Shown here: in pieces, positions 29,964-38,626 of the stretch | Numbering within the stretch: the stretch's first letter is position 1 | How the letters are laid out: every line of letters starts with the position of its first letter | Assembly: GCF_014204515.1 (NCBI RefSeq) | Contig: NZ_JACHLI010000001.1 | Location: 124,001-188,000 of the forward strand | Source of the DNA: Pseudomonas nitroreducens | GTDB lineage: Bacteria > Pseudomonadota > Gammaproteobacteria > Pseudomonadales > Pseudomonadaceae | Direction of reading: 5' to 3' | Length of the DNA stretch: 64,000 nt | Position numbers and translations under genes: made by a program | Notes under the pieces: model-generated | What the model saw: only the letters and a program-made list of their open reading frames with translations | Told to the model about the DNA's origin: nothing | Databases searched by the model: none

Positions 29964-30831
29964 TTACTACCCCCCTTTGGGTGAGCTGCATGTCGTTAAT
30001 GAGGTAATCACCCAGCTCATTGTATTTTTTCGACAGCAAACTACCCGGATTCTGCTGAATCGCGAATTGTTTGAAGTGAGTTCCCTCTTCCACTTCCACA
30101 CGGTGAGGGATGTAATGCTCAAGGCGCGGTATCCCAGCGAGCATCTTTTCTTTCAAAAGCTCCCTGGAAAGAGCTGTGCGGGTATCAACTTTATTAAGAA
30201 GCACACCGCAGATCTTGAGGTTCTCGTTAAGCGCAACAGCTTCGTTGAACTCTTCAGAGCTAACGAAGTTTTTCAGGCCATCAATCGCATAGCCGCTTTG
30301 GTCAACCACATAAAGGATATGGGTGGCCAGAGACATGATTACTTTCGCGGCGTGATCCATTGCCGGAGTAGCGTCGATGATGATCACGTCGAATGGTAGT
30401 TCGGTCTGCTCTTCATCAAAGAGTACTTCGAGCTTTTGGGTCAGCCTGGAAACCAGTTCCACCAGAGCGCGAGGATCTTGTGCGATCCGGTTGATGGTGT
30501 TGCGCAGGCCCGGCTCTGCCGGAATGACATGAAGGTTTTGGAGTCGAGTGTGATTGAGGATGCAATCCTCAATTTTCATGTCTTTCTGGGAGATCAGATC
30601 AGAGAGCGGGAAACAACTCTCCCCCGATTCCGGATCACGAAGATGATTTGTGCTGTTCATCGATTCGTCGAAGTCGATGAACAGAACGCGACGGCCTTTG
30701 CTTGCAAGCACAGCCGCTTCGTTGATCGCGGTGCTCGTCTTCCCCACCCCGCCTTTGTTGTTTGCAAACGCGAGAATTTTTGCTGTGCGGTTACGGAGAA
30801 CGTTCGTGACAGCGTTCAGCGCTTGATTCAT
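29953..30831 (-). CDS. parA: ParA partition ATPase
   Basis: 292 aa. Deviant Walker A NNKGGVGKTS (signature Lys26 and Lys31), motif A' FIDFDESMNS in place of LLIDxDPQ, and Walker B VIIIDATPAMDH. There is no long N-terminal HTH extension, though ~20 residues precede the ATPase core, so autoregulation may depend on ParB. It forms the nucleoid-bound gradient that moves ParB-plasmid complexes. The ATG follows GGAAGCAGG. Confidence 0.93.
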   Translation of the reverse strand: MNQALNAVTNVLRNRTAKILAFANNKGGVGKTSTAINEAAVLASKGRRVLFIDFDESMNSTNHLRDPESGESCFPLSDLISQKDMKIEDCILNHTRLQNLHVIPAEPGLRNTINRIAQDPRALVELVSRLTQKLEVLFDEEQTELPFDVIIIDATPAMDHAAKVIMSLATHILYVVDQSGYAIDGLKNFVSSEEFNEAVALNENLKICGVLLNKVDTRTALSRELLKEKMLAGIPRLEHYIPHRVEVEEGTHFKQFAIQQNPGSLLSKKYNELGDYLINDMQLTQRGVVNGQ

Positions 30832-30877
30832 GTCCTGCTTCCTTGATCTGACGTCTAGTTATCGGTCTGTGCGTAAG

Positions 30878-30933
30878 AATATACCTTTTCTCTAAGGATG
30901 CGTCAAATCGTAAGGTAGACATTTTTCTCTAAG
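30878..30933 (-). promoter_or_regulatory. parAB promoter with paired operator-like repeats
   Basis: On the minus strand TTGACG (30906-30901), 17-bp spacer, TATATT (30883-30878). The word CTTAGAGAAAA occurs twice, inside the spacer (30896-30886) and 37 bp upstream (30933-30923). This is a good candidate for autoregulation by ParA or ParB. Confidence 0.7.
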
Positions 30934-30966
30934 AAAGGTGACGCACGATCTTACAAGGCTTGTCAT

Positions 30967-33794
30967 CTGCAAAATGCAGTGCCCTCCCCTACTCCGTCGA
31001 ATACCAACCGAGGAGCTCGCGTCTCACCTTGCCTCGGCTTTCTGCAAAATGCAGTTAAAGCTAAGCGTTATCCGTGCCTGGTTTGACTAGCCCGTGGTTC
31101 TAGAGTTCACGGATTAGCGAAACGTATGGGCTGGCCAGCTGCTCCTGTTGCTTCTGCATTTTGCAGTACATGAGGCAAGGCAGATGATCGAGTGTCGGAT
31201 CGAAATCGCAGCTACCGTCTTGCTCTAGCAACCGATCTGAGATCATCGGTCGGTGACGCGTAGGAAGTCCTGTCTTGACCTGGTTATTAGCTTCGGTCGT
31301 GAGAGCCGATTGATATCGCTTCACTCAACTCGACAAGACTTGAGTGAATCTCCCGGTTGCGAACTGCAAAATGCAGAAGCCCTGGGGCTCGATAGACGTA
31401 AACGAAAAGTAGTCAGCAAGGCCCGGATGCCATCAGGTTGGGATTGGTCACCCGGCCTTGCAGTTATACCGTTCCTTGGATGTGGAACTCGAAACATAAC
31501 TCACCTTGGAAAGTGAGTTTTCGAGATGAGGTTTCTATGTCTTCGCCGAGCGATATCCAGAGCCTGGATTATCGACCTCTGGAGAATGCAGTAATCGTCT
31601 ACCTTCTCGCCCGGTATGGCATCGGCATTGAAGGGTTTCTTATCGCCCGATGTAATGCTTTCTGCATTTTGCAGAAGATCACTGAGAGGCTTTGGAAGGG
31701 ATGATGCTACTCAACAAATCTTCGTGGGTAAGGCCGGCGCTGAGCTCTTGAAGTGAGGGTTCTGCAAAATGCAGAAAGTGGCGAGCGCGAGAGGCTCTGC
31801 ATTTTGCAGAAAGTCCGATTCGAGCCATCTATGAACCCCCAGGGCTGAGTGTTGGAGGCATCGGGTCTAGAGAACCTCTACGGAAGTCCCAGGGTTTCAT
31901 TTTGATATCACGGTTGACCCCGCCATTTCCCCGAACCCCATGCTGGTCATTACGGGACACCTAGAAGCGAAACAGCCGGCCGACATGAAATCCTTCTGTC
32001 GTTGCAAGACTCCAGGAGAAGCTGGAGCTGGAGCTGGAGCAGGAACTGGAGCAGGAACTGGAGCAGGAACTGGAGCAGGTGCAGGAACTGGAGCAGGTGC
32101 AGGAACTGGAGCAGGAGAAGGAGCAGGTGATGGTGCGACCAGGGCTTGTTTTGAGTGCTAGGTTGTCCAGGGAGCTGCGTGGCGGAATGACTAACCATAG
32201 ACAGAGTAGGCGTGGCAGGCTAATGCATCGCCTGATGAGAGGTCGGGTCAGGGCAGACAGTAATGTCCTCGCGGCCTGCTCAAAGAACGCCACGCTCCGA
32301 GAAATGGAGGGGCCTTGTTCGACTCTCCTGAGCAAGGGCAAGCGTCTCTTCGTGCTCTTATTGCATGTCTGGACGCCTTCTCAAGGTGGGCGAGGCGCAG
32401 CAGTCAGCTTCGCGTTTAACCAATACCTGCAGTCGACGGAGCACCGACTTCTGCATTTTGCAGAAGGAGCAAACTGGTTATATATCCGCAAATAAACGGA
32501 TTTCTGTCATTTTAGTATCAAATTCTACATATGAATCCCGATATTTATCGTCATTTCTTCTTCTGCATTTTGCAGAAAAAGCCTTCTCAGACGGCGCATC
32601 CATCTCCCTGAGACCCATGATCTGGGTTCTGCAAAATGCAGAAATCCTCGCGTTTGGCGGGTTCTGCATTTTGCAGAAACTGCCTCGTGTGACTTCTGCA
32701 TTTTGCAGAAGCAGGTCGATGGGGCTGGCTCCTTTGGGGCTGGATAGTTTCTGCATTGTGCAGAATATTCGCAATGCGACCTCCCTTGAGCGGTTCTCGC
32801 CAGCAGTTCGGCTTCGCCTGCTTTGCATCTTTAGAAGGTTCCGCATGCTTGTCGGGAGTCTTCCAAATGAGGTGATGATCTACTGAGGGTGGGGTGTTGT
32901 TTCTGCAAAATGCAGAAAGAGTCTCGCGTCTTGGAGTCTTCTTGCGGCGTACTGTTGGAGGGATGGGTTGGGTGTCGTTCGTTTAGCGGTTGGTAATCTT
33001 TTTTGTTACTGGCTTTAGTGGTGACTAGGTTGCCTTCTAAAGGTGTCCGCTTTGGCTTGTGGTACGCCTTAATGTTCCTGTCTTCTAATCGTGTATAGGT
33101 GTGAAGGATCTTTCTGCAAAGTGCAGAAGAAAAATTGACCCGTCCGCTTATTGATAGTGGTCGCTCCGTAGCGCGTGTGTCCTTGGCTAAAGCCTGTTGT
33201 ATTTGAATTGCGCCGCCATCAGCTAAGCGAAATTCCATATGAGAAGAGTGCTCCTGGGGTGGGTTAGATGCGTGGTCAAATTCTTATGTTGTTGTCCATT
33301 ATCTATCGGTTCGCTTTGAAGGTCGTGCCATGGTCGTGAGCTTAAGGGTTCTGAAATCCGATCTCCGTCCATCGCTATGGTTAGTCCCTGGGTTTGTCGT
33401 TAGTTGTTAGCGGTTTTGGCTTTGGATAGGGCCGATGTCGTGAGCGGTTGTAGTGCAGGGCTTTGCGTTGGGTGAGGTGCTTATTTCTGGTCTATGGGGT
33501 GTTAGATGTTGATAGGAAAACTGAGGAGGCCCAGGAGGTTAAGTGCCGGGGTGGTTAGCCCCTTTCTGTTATTCGCCTGGAACAGACGTGTTTGATAAGG
33601 CTTCGCTACTTGATGGCCAATGAGTCATGCATAGAAGTCTTTGACTGATCGCTTGCGAAGAATGCATCTCGGGATCACTCGCTGAGAGGAGAGCGCAATC
33701 CTGGGTGATGGCAGGGAGGAGGAGGGGAGGCTTGACTCAAGACATTGTTTGCATGGCTGTACATGTATACAGCCTAGGCTTCTGCATTTTGCAG
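30967..33794. repeat. Array of 16 CTGCAAAATGCAG palindromes
   Basis: Core CTGCAAAATGCAG, often extended to TTCTGCAAAATGCAGAA. Plus orientation (AAAA centre): 30967, 31042, 31364, 31762, 32629, 32903. Minus orientation (TTTT centre): 31154, 31662, 31797, 32451, 32563, 32664, 32696, 33782. Variants: 32751 (CTGCATTGTGCAG) and 33114 (CTGCAAAGTGCAG). Spacing is irregular (32 bp to ~650 bp) and orientation mixed, unlike CRISPR or tandem iterons and like a multi-copy ParB-site cluster. No further exact copy was noticed outside this segment. Confidence 0.92.
32015..32135 (+). repeat. Minisatellite of GGAGCA/GGAACT units
   Basis: Purine-rich tandem repeat built from 6-bp units, mainly as a 12-bp period GCAGGAACTGGA with GCAGGT insertions. 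All frames are open, giving Gly-Ala or Leu-Glu-Gln repeats, but no ribosome site or gene context supports translation. Copy number is likely variable. Confidence 0.85.
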
Positions 33795-34137
33795 AACGTC
33801 AATTTTGAAGGCACGGTTATGCTTGTTCGCATCTTGAAATGTCGCGGAGAAACACCTTGCGGTTCTGTCAGATTTTAAAATCAGAAAGCCTCTAAGGGGT
33901 GGCGCGATTCAGGGTGGAGCTTGAAGATCTTGATCATGTGAAAACCCGAAGCTCCGTTCCGGTCTGACTGAGCTTCTGGCTGAGTTGGAGGAAGAGGCGC
34001 GGATCAGCTAACCAGGGTGATCATGGGTTATGTGGTGGGTAGGGTGGTGGGGAGTGTTCGATCTTCTGATGGAGGGGGCTTTTTTTTGGGGGGTAGGTGA
34101 TCGAACTCGGCTCGAGGCCAGGCGCTGTGAGCATATT

Positions 34138-34364
34138 GTGGTGTGTAACCAGTGTGCAGGTACATTAATCCAGATTTGTTAATCGTCGAAACCACTGTAT
34201 TAATTGACATGTTGTCAAGTTTGATTACTTCACCTACTGTGTTGGATATCAAATGGCTACACAGAATCAACTGCCTGTTCTGTGTAGCTAAACCGTAATG
34301 CGTTGCCTGGATACACAATCACCAGCAGCTCTATTACGGGGATTGCCAGTCATTCTGTGTTACC
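34138..34364. repeat. Iteron-like GGNTACACAGAA repeats
   Basis: Five related 12-mers: 34139-34150 (minus, GGTTACACACCA), 34255-34266 (plus, GGCTACACAGAA), 34278-34289 (minus, AGCTACACAGAA), 34309-34320 (plus, GGATACACAATC), 34353-34364 (minus, GGTAACACAGAA). The second and third form an 11-bp perfect inverted repeat. They end 17 bp before the start of the P-loop ATPase gene, so they could be its operator or an origin. Confidence 0.6.
34204..34218. repeat. TTGACA-N3-TGTCAA inverted repeat
   Basis: TTGACATGTTGTCAA. The same arms and spacing recur at 53055-53069 over the -35 of another promoter, suggesting a shared operator; the arm itself resembles a -35 hexamer. Confidence 0.45.
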
Positions 34365-34381
34365 AAAGTAGGATTTGAGCT

Positions 34382-36163
34382 ATGGATACTCCCTTTGAAC
34401 TGGCAATGAACTTGTTCGGGCCCGGTGAGGCTGGCGAAGGGCTGATAACGCTTGGATTCTTTCTAGGGGAGGTTGAAGCTCAGACCATCCAGGACTCCAT
34501 CCCATCTTGGTTCAGTCCTTCTTTCGAGGGCATAGCAGAGATAGTGCTTGAAGTGATGACGGAGAAGGGCCTCCTGAACGGCGCTCGATACCAAGAGCAC
34601 CTGGACGTCTGGCGAAAGCACGTGATGGAGCTGACAGGGGAGGGGAAGGAGGTTATTCAACGGATCGGCTATGAACCTGTCGACCTTGGCTCTGCCTTCC
34701 TGGACGGGCACCTGTACTACCCGGTGCAGACACTGATTCGAAAGTCTTCCTTCGGACAAGGTGGGCCGGTCAATTCAAGCGAGCGCATTGACGTAGTAGT
34801 AATTCGCTCCGACCGTACACTCTTGGAGATCCGCGAATCGAAGGACGAACACGGCCGGCGTACTGGGATTACGCGCCTGGACGATGGCACTCTTCTGCAA
34901 AAATACCCGGCTGGCAGCGATCACGCGACTTGGAGCTGGGAGAGCATCCAGAGCTACCTACGCGAGGACTACCCCAGAAAACCCATTGCAAACCTCGCCA
35001 TGCGGATTGTAAGACACCTTCGCAAAGCCGCTTGGCTGCCGGACGAAAATGATTACTGGGTACTGACGTGTACTGTGATCTGCTCCTACGTGCAGGCGAT
35101 CTTCGACGCAGTGCCTCTGATCCTTCTCAATGGATCGCACAACAGCGGCAAGAGCCAGCTGGGCGTCGCCATGAAGGCGGTCTCGTGCAACGCAGTGATG
35201 ATCGGCATGGTGTCACCGAGCTCCATGATGCGGCTTATGGATGAAGCTCGGGGCCTGGTGGTCATTGATGACCTGGAGTCGATTGGCGGAGCCGACAAGA
35301 GCAAAGGCAAGGAGAAGTTCAGCGACATGATGCAAACGCTGAAATTGTCCTACAAGAAGGAAACAGCCAAGAAGGTCATAACCAATCAACATCGGACTTC
35401 CGAGACAATGAACTTCTTCGGGGTCAAGGTCATCTCCAACACAGAAGGGGTGGACGAGATCCTCGGGAGCCGGATGCTCCATGTGAGCACAAGCCAGATT
35501 CCCAAGCATGAGGTCGATGACTTCCTGCAGCGAAGCGGGGTAAGCGAGTCTGAACTACGCGTTCTAAGGGACGATCTTCATACCTGGGCGTTTGACCACG
35601 TAGCCGAGATCAATGAAATCTACCAGGAAGAGCTTGCAGGGGCCTCAGAGCGCGAGAAAGAGATTGCGGCACCTCTACGCACCATAGCTCGCTTAATTCG
35701 CCTGGAAGGCGTCCTACAGGCCGTGGAAGAGGCGGTCGGGCGTAAAGCCCTTGCTCAGAGGACATTCTCCAGCGCCGAGGACGGTCTCAAAGCAGTGTTG
35801 AACGGCCTGGCCGGCGAGGGTAGGGCAGCCGTATCTGTTATCGAGATCGCGCTGAGGCTTCGAGCTGTAATGCGAGTGCCAATCACTAGGAGGAATCCTC
35901 CGGTCTGGACGAAGTCTGATTGGGTGTCGAAGAAAGCCCGCAGCCTGGGCTATATCGACGAAGACCTGGGAAGAACACGCATCTACGGCTACCAGACCAA
36001 GCAACTCAAAATCAGCCCGGAGAAGAGGCTTGAGAACGGGGCTATGGAGCTCAGTGAAGCGAAGATCGACACGTTCTGCGGGGGGTGCAAGCGCTGCCCG
36101 TACAACAAGCTGCAGTGCGAAATCATGCCCGGCAGGCTCAAAAAAGAAGGCGTCCTGGGTTGA
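34382..36163 (+). CDS. P-loop ATPase, candidate replication helicase/initiator
   Basis: 593 aa. Walker A GSHNSGKS (251-258); Walker B LVVIDDLE (Asp296-297). The order that follows (a conserved SYKKETAKKVITNQHR, then FGVKVISNTEG and GSRML) is like AAA+/SF3 helicase domains of phage or plasmid primase-helicases, where the N/T-rich motif acts as sensor. The C terminus carries a Cys cluster (FCGGCKRCPYNKLQC) that may bind zinc or an Fe-S cluster. It is preceded by iteron-like repeats and convergent with a primase, so a role in plasmid replication initiation is plausible but unproven. ATG after AGGA. Confidence 0.65.
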   Translation: MDTPFELAMNLFGPGEAGEGLITLGFFLGEVEAQTIQDSIPSWFSPSFEGIAEIVLEVMTEKGLLNGARYQEHLDVWRKHVMELTGEGKEVIQRIGYEPVDLGSAFLDGHLYYPVQTLIRKSSFGQGGPVNSSERIDVVVIRSDRTLLEIRESKDEHGRRTGITRLDDGTLLQKYPAGSDHATWSWESIQSYLREDYPRKPIANLAMRIVRHLRKAAWLPDENDYWVLTCTVICSYVQAIFDAVPLILLNGSHNSGKSQLGVAMKAVSCNAVMIGMVSPSSMMRLMDEARGLVVIDDLESIGGADKSKGKEKFSDMMQTLKLSYKKETAKKVITNQHRTSETMNFFGVKVISNTEGVDEILGSRMLHVSTSQIPKHEVDDFLQRSGVSESELRVLRDDLHTWAFDHVAEINEIYQEELAGASEREKEIAAPLRTIARLIRLEGVLQAVEEAVGRKALAQRTFSSAEDGLKAVLNGLAGEGRAAVSVIEIALRLRAVMRVPITRRNPPVWTKSDWVSKKARSLGYIDEDLGRTRIYGYQTKQLKISPEKRLENGAMELSEAKIDTFCGGCKRCPYNKLQCEIMPGRLKKEGVLG

Positions 36164-36174
36164 GCAGGACGCCT
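36148..36174 (-). terminator. Terminator of the primase gene, embedded in the convergent gene's end
   Basis: On the minus strand AGGCGTCCTG CTCAACC CAGGACGCCT then TCTTTTTT. It lies across the stop codon of the P-loop ATPase gene. Confidence 0.75.
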
Positions 36175-36191
36175 CGACAGGGCTCTATCGG

Positions 36192-37721
36192 TCAGCGCGA
36201 CATAGCTACCGACTGGTCTGCTTGCTTGGGCTGACGCAGCTGAGCTGGAACCTTCTGAGCAAGCTGAACCCGCAGGGCGCCGGCCATGAAGCGGAGCTTC
36301 TTCTCGTCGACCGAAAGTCCCATTTTTGGCAACTGATCGCAAAGCTTGGGAATGTCCTCTGCGAAATACGCCAACGCAGTCTTCTCGTCGATCCCCTTCA
36401 CTTTCCGGTTGTAACCGGTGTGGAAGGTAAACAGCGCGTGGGCAACGTCTGAATAGGCCGGGATCTCAATTTTGAGTTCCTGGTTGACGATCTCACGCAC
36501 CAGGTCACTGAAATTACCAGTGGTCGAGAAGGACTTCAGTGCTTTGATGTGCCGCGTCCTGAGGCTTGCGTAGTAGTTCTGCTCGACGGTGACATCAAGC
36601 TCCTGCGGAGCCTGTTTGACCTCGAGAGATGCCTCACGGTAAGTCGTCATTCCCCAGCGAACCTCGCCCGTTACCCAGGCCTCGAGGTTCTGGCCATGGA
36701 TCTCGTTGAGCATGTGGAACGACTCAGGAGCGTACTTCATCAGGGCCGTGATGATCAGACCTGGAAGCTCCTCCGGAGTGTTGCCGGCTTCAATCGGGCG
36801 GTTGCAGTCTCGCAGGCCAATTTGTGCCAGGAAGATAACCAGCTTGCGAATGTCAGCCTTATGGCCGTATAGCCTCATTTCACGCCCGGCGCAGTCGCGC
36901 GCCAAGTTGTGGTAAGAGCCGTCAGTGCCGAAGGCATAGATGCTTTGCCCATGGGTATCTTCAAAGCGCTGGAAGCTGCAATCGATCACATCAGGCAGCA
37001 CGTCATGGGCGCCGATCACGTCGCCAGAGAAGTGCCTACGACGAGTGCTCTGACCAACGCCGTTCGGGTTGATCTTGAGTTTGCTGGCAAACCGGCCTTC
37101 TTTGATGGCGTTCTTCACGTCATCGGATGCCAGGCCCAGGATGTTGTCGATAGACATGGCTTTGCCAGGCTTATGCCAGGCACGAGGCGCCACGCCCCCA
37201 TCAGGGTTGTGGCTCGGGTAGTAATACATCCTGGAGGGGTTACGGCAGGACTGATCCATGTCGATGTTCTGCGCTAGCAGAACTTCGAAGCAAGTAGGCC
37301 ACTGCTCTACAGGGATAGGTTCCGCGAGGCGAACCACCATCCTGTATTTCCAGGGTGTTTCCACAGAGAAGTTGTGGGTCGAGTAGCAGACGTACTCATA
37401 GCCCTTGAATAGGTCTTCGGCGTACTGGAGCGCACCGATCTTGTCGAGGTCGATGACCAAGGCGGTCACGGACTCGATGTTGATGTCAGCCTTGAAGTGT
37501 GGAGTCCCATCCTTGGTGTAAACCGTCACGCATTCGTTGTCTGGCTTCATGGCAACCGGCATGAAGCATTCGCCGTCCTTGGAGCGGCGGAGGCGGTGTC
37601 TTAGCAGGTCTTCCTTGAAGTCGTCCCAAGACGGCTCCACGATGCCCTCGTCGACATCAAGGTCGAAGACATTATCGAGGTTCACAACGAACAGGTAGTC
37701 AGCGGCTTGGACTTCAGACAT
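36192..37721 (-). CDS. Archaeo-eukaryotic-type primase (PrimPol-like)
   Basis: 509 aa. The N-terminal half shows the AEP catalytic pattern: VIDLDK (Asp91 and Asp93), YSTHNF (Ser114-His116, the sxH motif), then YRMVVRL and DQSCRNPSRMYYYPSHNPDG (Asp156 and the C-x2-PSR signature of phage/plasmid primases). The C-terminal half is helical and may be a PriCT-like or accessory domain. It would make primers for plasmid replication; its presence beside a DnaG gene elsewhere in the window is unusual. Convergent with the P-loop ATPase gene, 28 bp apart. ATG after GAGAGATC. Confidence 0.78.
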   Translation of the reverse strand: MSEVQAADYLFVVNLDNVFDLDVDEGIVEPSWDDFKEDLLRHRLRRSKDGECFMPVAMKPDNECVTVYTKDGTPHFKADINIESVTALVIDLDKIGALQYAEDLFKGYEYVCYSTHNFSVETPWKYRMVVRLAEPIPVEQWPTCFEVLLAQNIDMDQSCRNPSRMYYYPSHNPDGGVAPRAWHKPGKAMSIDNILGLASDDVKNAIKEGRFASKLKINPNGVGQSTRRRHFSGDVIGAHDVLPDVIDCSFQRFEDTHGQSIYAFGTDGSYHNLARDCAGREMRLYGHKADIRKLVIFLAQIGLRDCNRPIEAGNTPEELPGLIITALMKYAPESFHMLNEIHGQNLEAWVTGEVRWGMTTYREASLEVKQAPQELDVTVEQNYYASLRTRHIKALKSFSTTGNFSDLVREIVNQELKIEIPAYSDVAHALFTFHTGYNRKVKGIDEKTALAYFAEDIPKLCDQLPKMGLSVDEKKLRFMAGALRVQLAQKVPAQLRQPKQADQSVAMSR

Positions 37722-37804
37722 GACGAGATCTCTCTATGACAATTCATCTTAAAAGGTGATTTGTTGGGCGCGCAACACGTGCATGAGGGGCGGGCGGATA
37801 AAAA

Positions 37805-37833
37805 TTGACCATGTACATCTCCTTTTGATAGAA
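37805..37833 (+). promoter_or_regulatory. Putative promoter of the HAD nucleotidase gene
   Basis: TTGACC, 17-bp spacer, ATAGAA, some 30 bp before the start codon. Confidence 0.5.
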
Positions 37834-37864
37834 ATTGCACCCCACCTCAGGAAATGTTGCCTCC

Positions 37865-38503
37865 ATGAAGCACCTGCCCATCGCAGTCGACCTGGACGAT
37901 GTTGTCGTCGTGTTCGGCCACACCCTGCATGCAGCCGCTGAAAAGGCCGGCCTGAACCCACCGAAGTTCGAGGACTGGTACACCTACAACCTCTGCACGC
38001 TGCTGAACATCAACCTCGAGCAGTTCTACAGCCTGATCATCAGGAGCGAAGTACTGAAGATCGCTCCAGTGGTGAAAGGTGCCAAGGCGGCCCTGGAGCA
38101 GCTCAAGGCAAGCGGGCACCAGCTGGTAATGATCACCTCGCGGGGTTATCACCCGGACGCCTACGCCATCACCATGGGCTGGCTGAAGCTGCATGGGATT
38201 CCTTGTGACGAACTGATCGTTGTTCCCGAGGGCATGACAAAGCCGGAAGCCGTAGCGCTGAAGTACCCCAATGGGTTCTCCTACATGATCGACGATTACC
38301 AGAAGAACCTGGCCGACATGAAGGCTGCAGGGATGGTTCAGCGTACCGTCCTGGTCGATAAGCCTTGGAACAAAGCCCTCACCGAATACCGGATGGGCGT
38401 GAACCGGTTTGAATCGCTGGCCACATTCGTCGAGTCGCTGAAGGTAGAGGTCTGCCCACCAAGCCAGCGCCGGCAGGAAGAAGAAGCCGCACTGGCAATC
38501 TGA
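37865..38503 (+). CDS. HAD-family 5'(3')-deoxyribonucleotidase-like protein
   Basis: 212 aa from the ATG at MKHLPIAVDLDD; an upstream in-frame TTG is not favoured. HAD motif I VDLDDVV (nucleophile Asp9, acid Asp11), motif II MITSRG (Thr91/Ser92), a Lys in TKPEAV as motif III, and motif IV MIDDYQKN (Asp143/Asp144). The arrangement matches the NT5C/YorS-like deoxyribonucleotidases often found in phages and large plasmids, which trim dNMP pools. Fits with NrdA and the guanylate kinase in nucleotide metabolism. Confidence 0.82.
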   Translation: MKHLPIAVDLDDVVVVFGHTLHAAAEKAGLNPPKFEDWYTYNLCTLLNINLEQFYSLIIRSEVLKIAPVVKGAKAALEQLKASGHQLVMITSRGYHPDAYAITMGWLKLHGIPCDELIVVPEGMTKPEAVALKYPNGFSYMIDDYQKNLADMKAAGMVQRTVLVDKPWNKALTEYRMGVNRFESLATFVESLKVEVCPPSQRRQEEEAALAI

Positions 38504-38511
38504 CCCTGCAA

Positions 38512-38525
38512 TTAGTGATATATTG
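38512..38525 (+). promoter_or_regulatory. Putative promoter motif TTAGTGATATATTG before the DsbC-like gene
   Basis: Same 14-bp word as upstream of nrdA (11890-11903), here about 100 bp before the start codon. Confidence 0.45.
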
Positions 38526-38626
38526 GCGGCAGTGGTCTAACCCGATTCCTACGGTCACTGCTGTCAATGTTATGGACATGGTCTGATAGAAGGCCAAGCA
38601 GGAATCATTGAATCCCGAGGCATTCA

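Larger units (their letters stand above)
30960..34381. other. Long non-coding segment between parA and the P-loop ATPase gene
   Basis: About 3.4 kb without a convincing gene: the open frames are short, lack ribosome sites, and the longer ones are artefacts of a minisatellite or of palindrome repeats. Contents are a 13-bp palindrome array (30967-33794), a minisatellite (about 32015-32135), a TTGACA/TGTCAA inverted repeat (34204), and iteron-like TACACAGAA repeats (34138-34364). Between 33240 and 33780 nothing further is seen. Around 33945-34010 a frame encodes a gene-like tail (GLTELLAELEEEARIS then stop) with no start, possibly a remnant. Likely holds the centromere and/or replication origin. 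Confidence 0.7.

Noticed and set aside
31940..33238. Short open frames in the palindrome region
   Set aside because: They encode the minisatellite as Gly-Ala or Leu-Glu-Gln repeats or read through palindromes; there is no ribosome site, no codon bias and no coherent family.
30967..33794. CRISPR-like array
   Set aside because: The repeats are 13-17 bp palindromes in both orientations with spacing from 32 to about 650 bp, and no cas genes are present.
33940..34010. C-terminal-looking peptide GLTELLAELEEEARIS
   Set aside because: The frame is closed just upstream and has no start; at most a gene remnant, too short to call a pseudogene.
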